64,000 nucleotides of DNA, from NCBI GenBank assembly GCA_951799405.1, contig OX637332.1, positions 28,434,832-28,498,831 on the forward strand, in the 5' to 3' direction. The notes beneath the pieces are model-generated. The model did no database searches. It was given only the letters and a program-made list of their open reading frames with translations, and was not told the DNA's origin. Every line of letters starts with the position of its first letter. Within the stretch, counting starts at the first letter, position 1. The position numbers and the translations under genes are program-made. Positions 39,501 through 51,500 of this stretch are shown piece after piece. The stretch comes from Agapetus fuscipes. Taxonomy: Eukaryota; Arthropoda; Insecta; Trichoptera; Glossosomatidae.

Positions 39501-42500
39501 GCTATGGCTTTTAATGTATGTTTCACTAGGAAATCTGAGCTGAGATTCTTTTCCATCATTGGGTTGCAGAAGGTTACGATGGCTGACTTGTGTACCAGTA
39601 TAGTCCTGTATGACAGTTTTTTGTTTATGAACAGTTGCGCTAGATACCTTGCCAATTGATTAGGAGATGATGTGTTGGGATGGGTATTTTCCGCCAGTAT
39701 CCAGCGGCACCATCTTTGCCAAGCAGGTTTATATGTGTTCGAGTGTGGAAGCTCTCCATCCTGACAGGAACAGTCTTTTCTCTTCCGCGTTTTGAAAGAT
39801 TGCGCATGAGTCTGTGGAGTCTCTGGATACGTAAGTTGAACTCATGTGTGCCGTCGTGGATGCGAACAGGTCTATATCTGGTACTCCGAAATGATTGAAA
39901 ATGGCCTTCGTTGCTGTTGATAAAAGATGCCACTCTGGAGGGGATCTTCCTCTTGATAGGTGATCCGCGTCTCCGTTGTATCTTCCCGGTAGGTACTGCG
40001 CTGTTAGCGAGATTTCCCATTGGCCTGCCAGAGTCAACCGATCTCGGGTAAGATTTAGGAGTGTTTTGGATCTGGTGCCCCCTTCCTTGCGGATGTAGGC
40101 GACTACTGTCTTGTTGTCTGATTGTACCAGGATTTTGGAGCCAGAAAGGTCGTGCGCTGTGCGTTGCAGGGTTGTGAAAACAGCGAACAACTCTTTTCGT
40201 TTGGAGTGCCGCTTCTTTTGTTTGAACGGTCCACTGTCCTGACAGCATCAAGTCGTCCAGAGTTGCTCCCCAAGCTTAGTCTGACGCATCTGTTGTCAAG
40301 AAACGTTCGCAGGTTTCCCTGTGGATGGAACTTGATTCGTTCGCATTCCCTATCCCCCACTCTATTACTTGTAAGCTGTCCTCGGTCATTTGTCATGACC
40401 TTCTTGGTGACAGGTGCTTCAGTGGCCTGCTCGCTATCTGCAATTGTCTGCAGTGGAGGCGACCATGAAGCTGGCAAAGTTTAGTCTTCCTAGGAGACTT
40501 TCCGCCAGTTTTAAGGACCATTTTCGAGAAGTCAGTATTGCTCGAAGTGAGTGGCACAATGCCTCTTGCTTCCGGCAAGAAAGACCTTCTTGGTGACAGG
40601 TGCTTCAGTGGCCTGCTCGCTATCTGCAATTGTCTGCAGTGGAGGCGACCATGAAGCTGGCAAAGTTTAGTCTTCCTAGGAGACTTTTCGCCAGTTTTAA
40701 GGACCATTTTCGAGAAGTCAGTATTGCTCGAAGTGAGTGGCACAATGCCTCTTGCTTCCGGTAAGAAAGACCTTCTTGGTGACAGGTGCTTCAGTGGCCT
40801 GCTCGCTATCTGCAATTGTCTGCAGTGGAGGCGACCATGAAGCTGGCAAAGTTTAGTCTTCCTAGGAGACTTTCCGCCAGTTTTAAGGACCATTTTCGAG
40901 AAGTCAGTATTGCTCGAAGTGAGTGGCACAATGCCTCTTGCTTCCGGTAAGAAAGGAATTTGCAATTGTTATGCGTGTCCCAAACGATTCCCAAGTACTC
41001 TAATTGTTGAGTGGGGAAGAGCACTGACTTCTGGAGATTTACATACCACCCCAGAGATTGTAGGATATCTACTGCTAGATGCGATTGCCGACGAAGATCG
41101 TCCTTGGATTGGTTCGCAAGGAGGAAGTCGTCGAGATAAACGATTGTCCGGATATCTCGTCGCAGCAGTAAGTAGTTGGGCTACCCAATTTGTGAGGGTT
41201 GCAAACATTCTGGGGGCAGATGAAAGGCCAAAGATGCGATTGCCGATAAAGATCGTCCTTGGATTGGTTCGCAAGGAGGAAGTCGTCGAGATAAACGATT
41301 GTCCGGATATCTCGTCGCAGCAGTAAGTAGTTGGGCTACCCAATTTGTGAGGGTTGAAAACACTCTGGGGGCAGATGAAAGGCCAAAGATGCGATTACCG
41401 ACAAAGATCGTCCTTGGATTGGTTCGCAAGGAGGAAGTCGTCGAGATAAACGATTGTCCGGATATCTCGTCGCAGCAGTAAGTAGTTGGGCTACCCAATT
41501 TGTGAGGGTTGAAAACACTCTGGGGGCAGATAAAAGGCCAAAGATGCGATTGCCGACAAAGATCGTCCTTGGATTGGTTCGCAAGGAGGAAGTCGTCGAG
41601 ATAAACGATTGTCCGGATATCTCGTCGCAGCAGAAAGTAGTTGAGCTACCCAATTTGTGAGGGTTGCAAACATTCTGGGGGCAGATGAAAGGCCAAAGGG
41701 CAGACTTGTCATCTGAAGTAATTCTCCTCGATAGACCAGTCGCAAAAATCTCCGATGTGCTATTGGGAGATGAAAGTAAGCTTGCGATAGGTCTATTTTC
41801 GACAACCAATCGTTTGGCTGCAGAAACTCTGACACTTTGTAGTGGCTTATGAGTTTGAACGGAGCCGGGTCTAGGAAGAAGTTTTAACGATTTCAGGTTG
41901 AAAATCATTCTCGGGGAATCGTCCGATTTGAGTGTTAGGAACATTTTTGATAAGAAACTCTGACACTTTGTAGTGGCTTATGAGTTTGAACGGAGCCGGG
42001 TCTAGGAAGAAGTTTTAACGATTTTGGTTGAAAATCATTCTCGGGGAATCGTCCGATTTGAGTGTTACGAACATTTTTGATAAGAAACTCTGACACTCTG
42101 TAGTGGCTTATGAGTTTGAACGGAGCCGGGTCTAGGAAGAAGTTTTAAAGATTTTGGTTGAAAATCATTCTCGGGGAATCGTCCGATTTGAGTGTTAGGA
42201 ACATTTTTGATAAGAAGCTGGGAGATGACTCCGCTGCCTCTATAACTCCGGATTCGGTCATTTCCTTTATTTGAGAGTCCATTTCGGGTGAAGGACTCGT
42301 CTGGTATAGCATTAAGTGGCTCCCTCTGGGAAACTAGATAATCTATCCTTGGGTCCAAGACAACCCTAAGCCGTTTCTGACGCCGCGGCGGTGAACCTGA
42401 TTCCGAAGTGTCATATCCGCATTTTTACATCCACACATTGAGATATATACTATAGAGTCGCAACCATCATACAATCAGGAAAAAAATGTCAAGCCGAAGT

Positions 42501-45500
42501 CCGTTGGAAACGTTTTAATGCAGATGCAAGGAGACAATCAGTTTTTATCCAGCTTCTGCATCGAATAACGCGCACTGTACTCTCAGGTTAAAACGAGATA
42601 GCAATAATTTTAGCAAACACATGGCAGACTTCAAACACGACAAAAAGGGCTGGATGTCATAATTCTCTGATATAAAATTCCCCTATAGTAATACTATTAA
42701 AAATGAATGTCAGATTAAAATGAAATGTAACTTTAGTCCTTTACTTTTAAAAATAATATGAGCAAGTCTTCAACCAGCAACCCGGCAGTATACAACCTTA
42801 TTGTCGGTGTCAAATGTGTAACATTAATTAAAATATATTTAAGAAAAACTTATTTTTTTCAAAAATAAATTGTTTTAATAATTAATCTGTGCTAGTATGT
42901 TGTGTTTTTTTCATTTGTGCATGTTGTATAATTGATCAAGTTCACAAACAATGGTGTTTGAAAACTCCAATCACAATATTTAGACATTTATGGCAATATG
43001 TATTACCACCTGTCACGTCCGTTCGCTGTGTAAGTCTGCGTGAGACTGACGAGCCTCAAAATCGGGTTTTTCTCGAGTACGACTTTTGACTTACTACAGG
43101 GTGCTACGTGTTTCGAGCAACGTTACGTCTCTAGTATATATACCTCAATGCATCCACATCACCTGAATCCTGTGAGATTTCGGCGGGAGGTGGCCCTTTT
43201 TTGTTATCACAACTCATAACACTGATTTTGATCTTATCTAAAGTAAAAACTCCGTTAAAATAACAAAAAACGTTTTTCGTAAATGCGTGGCATACCCACA
43301 AAAATACATTTATACTTTTGTAGGTATGCCACGCTTATACACTTTTAAACACCACAATTTCGCCTGTTTTAGTTTTTAATTGTTCACAGGGACACAAGAT
43401 GGTAAAATAACACTCTTTTTTAAATGTTTTTGCCCAGGAATATTGTCAATTCACTCAAATTTTCGAAGGTGAATTCAACTGACATGTGACCACAAGGGAA
43501 AAATGACGCTTTGTGACAAATGGCCACCGGTATATGGGGGAACTGGAAATAGGGAAACAGGAAATGGGGAAAAAGCGACCATAGAGTAGAAAAGTGCCTA
43601 AAGTGTAAAAAAGTGCAAATCAAAGACCCAGGAATAGACTAAAAAACCACATAAAAGGGAAAAAGTGATTGTTTCTCTCATAATATGGACTCCAGACATC
43701 TCTCAGAACACATAATAAATTTTCACAGTGCTAATACAGAGAACATTAAAAATATGATGAATTTTAAATCTTAATGTATCTATTCAACTTAGATTATAGA
43801 TTATAGAAGGGCAATCCCTATTGAACCTCTGTGAAACTATATAAGTCAAAAAAATATGTTATTTTTTTATGTTCAGTTTCTGGATCAAGAGAGTCATCCA
43901 AAAAAGGACAACCAATGCTACGACTGCGCTGTCTCCAAGCCTGAGATATTCCTCAACAAGTATTTGCTGTGCAACGACACAAATGTGACGCTCAGGATTG
44001 GCCAGGTGGACTCGGATGAGAACATCATGCTGGAGTCCAGGAAATGCCATCTGTACTCTTGGGCCTCAGTCAAGTACAAAAGAGCTCTGAGGCTAGCTGT
44101 GCAAGACGGAGATTGGCAGTCCTCTAAAGGTATGAAGTAAACATTTGTATTAACACTTCAAAAGAGGTAAAAAATACTAAAACAACCTTTACTTACCAAC
44201 AAATATAGTCTATAGAGGGCTCTTGAGGTGTGATACACACAAAAACAGCGCTCACCAAATAAATCATCCCAATATTATTATAATATTATATTAGCCTCTC
44301 AGCCGTTTAGGTTAGATTTTTTTTTGCACAACATGTTTTTCTTATTACAGTGCACCCTCACACAGTCATTAACAAACTGGGAGGAATTCCATGACCAGAT
44401 CTTTAAGAGATTTAAAATTAATGTGAAATACGTTTATGCCAGTGGAGTATTAGAGTATTAGTAACACTCAAAGTTGAGGCATGTTGTGCCATGACATCAG
44501 AACAGGATAGGGGTACATGAAAAAGATCATGCCGTCTTTCATAGTCATCCGGGACATAAAGCTTAAACAGAGTGGGACTCTGAATTAGACAGCTAATAAT
44601 CTTGTAACAGAGCAACTAAAGAGAACCGTTGCGCTGAGATTCTAGGCTCTTGGAACTACTTTTGTTAAGCAACTCCTTATGGTGCATGAATTTGAGATAA
44701 TTTGACGAAAAAGAAAAGACATTTGGATAGGGCGTTTGGCTCGGTGGGACTGTCGTGCTGGAGCAGGTTACCTCTCAAGCTGAGGACGGAAACCGGTGGA
44801 GAGCATTTCAAGAAGGAGTTGAAGACATTCATGTTTTCCAAGAAGCAAGTGAAGGATGGGCGCCCTTGGGATGACTGGAGCCACTAAACGGCACCCAAGA
44901 AGAGAAAAAAGAAACAAAAATATGTATAATTATCACGTTGTCTAATGAGAACCTACCTCACTTCATGTTTGTTATTGTTTATTGTTGTAGGATTCCAAAT
45001 AGACTCTCCCGGTTTGTCGACCTTGGAAGTGAAGTGTGACGCAGATGAGACTGTTCCATTCATTACTGTCATTATTTTGGTGGAAGAAACCAAGGCCAAT
45101 CTCAGGACTATCACTCTGATGGGCCGTCTCATGATCTACAATGTCCTGCAGCACTCATTTGACTTCAGGGTAGGTAACCCTTCAAATTTTCATCAACAAA
45201 ATGGTGGCCACCTGTGGAAGTAAAGAATCAATTCTCGAAGATCCAGCAATTACAATATATAGGAAATTGATATCATGCTTTTCGCTACTTACAGCTGTAC
45301 CAGAAGAAGCAGAATCAGTCTCAAACAATGGCCAGTCCTATATTCAATGTAAAGAAAGAAACACGATCACCTTCTTTATTTATACACACGAGTGCCAATA
45401 CAACATTCAGGTATGTACCACCTGCTATTTAATGGTCAGTTTGTAAGTAGTTACAGTAAAAATAACTACACATCTAAAAAAATATCTCAGATATTAGACG

Positions 45501-48500
45501 AACCTTTATAAGAGAACTTACATCATTCTCAATGTTTCATTAGCGACGTAGCTAAAGTCTTCAGGAGACACCCTCTCTGCATGACAACTGACTTCTAATA
45601 ATAACAACTGTACGGGTAACATAGTGCCATCTGGTGATGTGAATTTGAAACAAAATATTATTGTGACAAACCTAAACATAATTATATTTTGTATTGTTTG
45701 TGTATTAACACTGTGAAAATTCATACTGTTATAGTTTAAATGACAGGATGACCTTCTAGGTCGAAAACGTTAGTAACTTACTCTAAAGATTGTAATCTTT
45801 TTAAATATATTCATGTGAAAATAAACAGTGTTTTTGAATTCCTCAAAAAATTTAAACTAAACATAATTACTACCTTCGCTTCAAGGTATGCAGTGATTAT
45901 CTCAAGAGTAGGGGGGAGAGTGAAAACTTCACATGTCTGTTTGTGGGCATGCATTAAATATGAATTTTTAGTGTCAATATAACTTTGAAACTATTATTTG
46001 TATTATTTGACCGGTCGATAGCTCAGTTGGTAGAGTGCTTGCCTTCTACCCCGTGAGCTCGGGTTCGAATCCCACCGAGGAGGGTGTCAGAAATGATTTC
46101 CTATTTCGGTGTTTATTTCAAACCCCATAATAAAAATACCGGCAAGGTTTACTCAGCCTTCACAAGAAATGAGTACCAGCCCCCTCAGGAGCTGGGAAAC
46201 CCCCACTTCAACTGAAGTGGTTGGCGTAAGGCCGGCCCCCTTACCTGTAAAAATAAATAGGTTCAACTCGCCACATGCGACCCCTTCGGGGATAACGCGG
46301 CAAGAAGTTACACTATATGTGAAGCTTAGTTGCGTTTTATTTGTAGAATTCGCTTCGCGGGATCTGATGCAGGCTGGACAGGTGATATCCCACTGAAAGA
46401 ATGCCCGAAAAGCAACATGCCATGGCTGGTGAAAGGTAATATTATCCATCTGTCTCTAATTTGTCTTATGAGTAGTAAAAAAGAAGGGTTCATGCAGTAG
46501 GAATTTACTCATAATAGAGTTGGAATGGTTTGTGCACGGATGTTGGAACTCTGTTGTAACTGAGTCTCGCTTTAATGCTTGGAAACCGATTTTTCAGAAC
46601 TTTTCAGCTGTGAATCTCTTCTACATTTTATTCCTCATTGCTGAGGGTTGTGAACCTTGTGGAAGCAACCACTCTTCTCTCTTGACTGCGCTGCCCGCAG
46701 CGCTCCAACCAACGAGGTGCCTACTGCAATCTTCACTACATAGATCAGCCCATTGTATGGGAGATCTTCCTCGTATGGGAGATCTTCCTCTTCCTTTCTT
46801 CCCCTACAAGCTACCATTCACAGCCAGTCATTTCAGGCTGTCCTCATTGCTACAGCAAACATGTCCAAAAATTAAAGAATACATTGTGTAGGTACATTGG
46901 CCAGAATCAAGCCATCCAAGCGTAGCTCCTGAAGAATGGACTCGTTGGTACGTCTAGCCGTCCATGGGATGTGAAGCATGCGCCTCCAGCACCACATTTC
47001 GAAAGCGTAATTTTTTCTCCTTTCTGCTGCTTTTATGGTCCATATTTCAGCAGCATAGAAAAAAATAGAGTGGACCAGACTCCCAACAAGCTTTATCTTG
47101 GTGTTGCTGTTACTCACACCCCGGTCTTTCCAGAATTTGACTTGCTTTGACATTGGACTTATGATGATGAGTTGGTGATTTCTTTATAGCGTGTTTCATG
47201 ATGTAGTCACTCCTAGGGCGCTTGTGCATGTGATACAAGAAATTTGCTTGTCTTCAGTGTCTTTCGGAACTTTTCATGGTCCTCTAGCTCTCTCACATTA
47301 TGCGGCAGGCGGTTCCAGGCCATAGGACCAGCAACTGCAACTGCACGCTCTCCAAATACTGTGTTTACTCTTCTGATCGGCTCTTTAATATGTGACTTGG
47401 CTCCGGTTTCTGCTGAGCATACTTGCTGTGAATGATCCTACATTAACACAACTTTCTTAATTATTCAGTTTTATTTCATCTATTTCAGTTCCTGTCAAGG
47501 AAGAGATGCAGTATGTCTCTGTTTGGTGTCGTGTGGTTACAGACAATACTCATGGCAGGATTCTGATTACCATCTGTCCCCTGTACATCATCAAGTCACA
47601 TCTACCACTCAACACTGAGGTAAACCAATGTCAAAGATGCAGAAATATATTTCAAAATATATATCTGCATCTTAGATTCTAGATTACGAGTATTATATAT
47701 TATGATTCCTTGACTTATAGGTTGGTATGAGGTTGACAACCCTTACTGTAAAAAATGGTTCACTTTGCCAATGTCACTCTTGTTTCAGGGAAGGTCGGCA
47801 AGAGTTGCAGGGCTTATGTTCATTTGAGATTGGGTTTCTTAGATCATAGGTCCACATGCGGCATGTGTGAGCGCGAAATTATGTGTGTCTGCTTGTGGGA
47901 ATGCATTTTATATGAATCTCAAATGATACATATCTTTGAAGCTTAGACTTAGATTAGATTTGAGTTATTTCAGCATAGTTATTTGACAGGATAATAATAT
48001 AAGAAAATTATAACATCAAGTCCAAATTGCGGAAATAATAATATTTTTTTTTGATTCACCGCTGATTTTTGCGAGAGCGCATGCAAAGATATGATTTAGA
48101 GTGAGAAAGCATGATCAAAAACAACGTTGCCAAGTCGTTTTGATAGAATCGTATTAGACAGAAACAGTTGGGTTGCAGAATAGGAGGTGGCCATTTTTTA
48201 TGAAATTTGATTTAGGGAACTCGAGATTTTTGTGACAATTGGGAATAGCAATCCAGGGCACGCAAACCAAAATATTCAAAAGATAAAAAGTAAAAACAAC
48301 TTTGTTTACGAATACTATGAGTATATTTTAATTCCACAACCAATTTCGCAAACATCCATTCACATCATCAGGTGGTTAAATTAATACTAAATGATTTTTA
48401 GTGTTAATCTTTTTACACAGTGAAAGTCCATTTTAATTATTTAAAAATTCAAATGCATAAAATATAGTTTTAACTCACTTATTTTTTTATTTTTTTGTGC

Positions 48501-51500
48501 TCGAACATTTTCGCCTAATGAGGCATCTTATCATCTATACATTTTAAAACTTGATAATTACCAATATTAATCAGTCATTACTTTTCCAAAACATAACCGA
48601 TGGCCGAGGGGGCCAAGTGGGCTGATCTTTCTAGCGTATTTGCAATAGAACAACGTTGGTTCGATCCCCGCCTGGGTTATTTGACCATAACTTTAACGCT
48701 TGACGTAGCATGGACATTTTGTGGGTTCAAGTTGATTTTTTTCAGTTCAGCTCAGTTGGTAGAATGCTTGCATTCCATGCCAGAGAGCAAGGACTCAATC
48801 CCCACAAGGGAATCAGCTGATCATTAAGGCTTCAAAAGACTTTTGTTAAACTCAAAGCGTTCCCTTAATTATGCAACAATATCTAATCTCTAATCTAAGT
48901 TGCAAAGATATGTCACATTGGAGATTCTCATTACATGTATTCTCACAACCAGACACGTACAAGTTCGCGCTTGCACATGCCTCATGTGAACCTACAACAT
49001 AAACACCAAATCTCAAATGGACATACACCCTGCAAATCTTGCCGTCCTTCCCTGAAACAGGGGTGACATTGGCAAAGTGAACCATTTTTACAGCATGGGT
49101 GGTCAGCCGCATACCAACCTATAAGTCAAGGAAGATACACAACAAATTACATTTTTTAAAACAATAAATAATAATATATATGGACATCAAAAACTAAAAC
49201 ATCAAACAAATTTCACTTTAATAAACCCTAGCCGCCAACATTACAGATCAACCGCCATTTCCAACAATAAACATCTGTATTTTCAGGAACTCAACAAAAT
49301 CTATGAATATAGTTGCCTACCCATGCTTGAAACGCTGTGCACATCCCTGTAGTTCATTCCTAACACTTCTGGTTTGCTCCTTGAATGACTCTTAATTGTT
49401 ATTTTCCCTACAGATCAAAGTGCAAACGGATAATGTGACTGCATTGGTTGATTGCACCGTAGTGGGCAAAGGCTCCATACATTCCCTCACTTGTCCTGGT
49501 ACAACAGCCACCAAGCATCTACTCAAATTCACAAGGTGAGTGCCAAACAATACTCCTGGAATAAAACGCAAATTCCCCACCATCCAGCGAGTACAAAAAT
49601 GTACAAAAACTTTTATCTTCTGCTGTTGTATCTTCCATACATTTTCATATTGATGTGATGGTCAAAATTCACGCAGTGTTTTGGTGAGGCTGACCACCCA
49701 TTTAATCTAATCTAAGTTGTAAAATATGTGTAACATTAAAGATTCACATTATATGCACTTTCACAAACAGACATGCACAAGTTCGCACTTAAACATGCAG
49801 CATGTGGTCCTACAATATAAAAACCCGAAATCTCACATGGACATACACCCAACTCTTGCCGACCTTCCCTGAAAACAGGGGTGACATTAGCAAAGTGAAC
49901 CATTTTCTACAGCATGGGTAATCAGCTTCATACCAACTTATAAGTCAATGAGCATACACAACAAATTGCATTTTTAAAATACACAAATTATAGTATGTAT
50001 GGACATCAAAAACTAACAGAAAACTAATTCTTATGAAAAAAACCCTAGCCGCCAACATCACAGATCAAACGCCATTTCTTTCTGTCCTTACACACTTCTT
50101 TTATTTCCCCCAGAGTCATAACCTTCTTCATACAGGCTCTTCTTTTATATTATGACTCTGGATATTCCATTCATTCGCAATTCGGAAATTTGGTCCATCC
50201 ATACCTTTCTCGGCCTTCCTCTACCCATGCTGTAAAAAACTGATTCTCAAAAAACTCACTTTGCCAATGTCACCCCTGTTTCAGGGAAGATCATCAAAAG
50301 TTCATAAAAAAGTAGGGCTTAAGTCCATTTGTCGTGTACAAGATGTATATGAGTCATTTTCATGTGTCAAATAACCTAGAAAGACAAGCAAACAGTGACA
50401 ATTAAATTCATTCAACATGTTTTTAACATTTGTTGTTGTTACATCTCCTAAGCTTTTAAAAAATGTTGAAATTTCAGCAACACTGCAGTGGATGAAGACC
50501 GCAGTGTTCCTCTGCACTACGGCCTCATCAACCAAGCCACATTCTTCACAGCCAAGCAGGAGCCAGTGGACATGGAAGCTATCCTGGCCAATATCTACCA
50601 GTGGTAACGATCATGTTTATAAATGTTAATATATCATCCTCTCAAGCCTCATCTCAAGATGTTTGCCTGTGGATGCTGTCAAAAGCCTCGTAGCTGCTTT
50701 CGTCGTCTCTCGATTAGACTACTGCAATATTATATATGCTGGACTACCGCAGAAACTATTTGATCGGCTGCAAATGGCTTTCAATGCTGCTGCCAGGGCA
50801 ATTTTTCGACAGGGAAATAGCTGTCATATTTCGCCATTGCGGAGAGAACTGCACTGGTTGAGGGTCCGAGAGAGGGTAGAATTAAGTTGTGTCTCACTGT
50901 ACATAGGGCCCTGAACGGCACGGCACCCCCATGTCTCGCTGAGCTATGTTCTGTTGATAAGCCTTCAAAACGACCACTACGCTCAGCCCTCACTGCTGTC
51001 AACAAGTTCATAGTGCCCAAAAGAGAGAACACATCAAATTTTGTAGACAGGAGCTTTGCGGTGGCCAGGCCGGTTGCCTGGAACAATTTGCCCATCGGTG
51101 TTTGCGCGAACCAACCTACCACCACCTTCAGAAAGGAACTGAAGACACTACTTTTCTCCAGAAGCCATGGCGCCCTTGAGATGGTCCTGGACCATTAAAT
51201 GGCGCCACAGGAAAGAAATCATCCATCATTATCATCATCATCATATCTTTTTTAGATATATATAGTGTTATGTTTTTAGTGTGTTATGTTTAATCAAAAC
51301 TGCAGTTCATTTACTTCACACAATTTATTTTCTCATTTTGGTTCTGGCTGTATGTTGGTAAAAATAAATTAAGGATGTTTAATGATTGGTTTCAGGACAA
51401 ACAGCCAAGATGCTGAAGGGGAATGGCCGTACATATTCCAAGAGAATGACACCAAGTGGATGTCGTCAGGTCATCAGCTTGCCACAGAGATAACTGTCAG

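Larger units (their letters stand above)
38502..43716 (-). mobile_element. DIRS-type retrotransposon, copy 2 (rearranged)
   Basis: Minus-strand relative of copy 1 in intron 33. Outer ends are ATAAT (38502-38506 and 43712-43716), the same core as copy 1 inverted. Inverted terminal repeats and the internal complementary region (about 38775-38875) are present. Nearly all of the gag-like region is deleted, RT is expanded by several tandem duplications, and a 715-bp element is nested at 42436-43150. Confidence 0.92.
45495..45910. repeat. Penelope-like family A copy, interrupted
   Basis: Matches 726-900 (agagaacttacatcattctc; acatagtgccatctggtgat; aattactaccttcg). Carries core H6 on the minus strand. 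Split by the family D retroposon at 45685-45856. Confidence 0.7.

Noticed and set aside
38286..43876. Possible missing VPS13B exon within DIRS copy 2 intron
   Set aside because: Exon 33 leaves and exon 34 enters in phase 0, and all sequence between is accounted for by DIRS and a LINE fragment.
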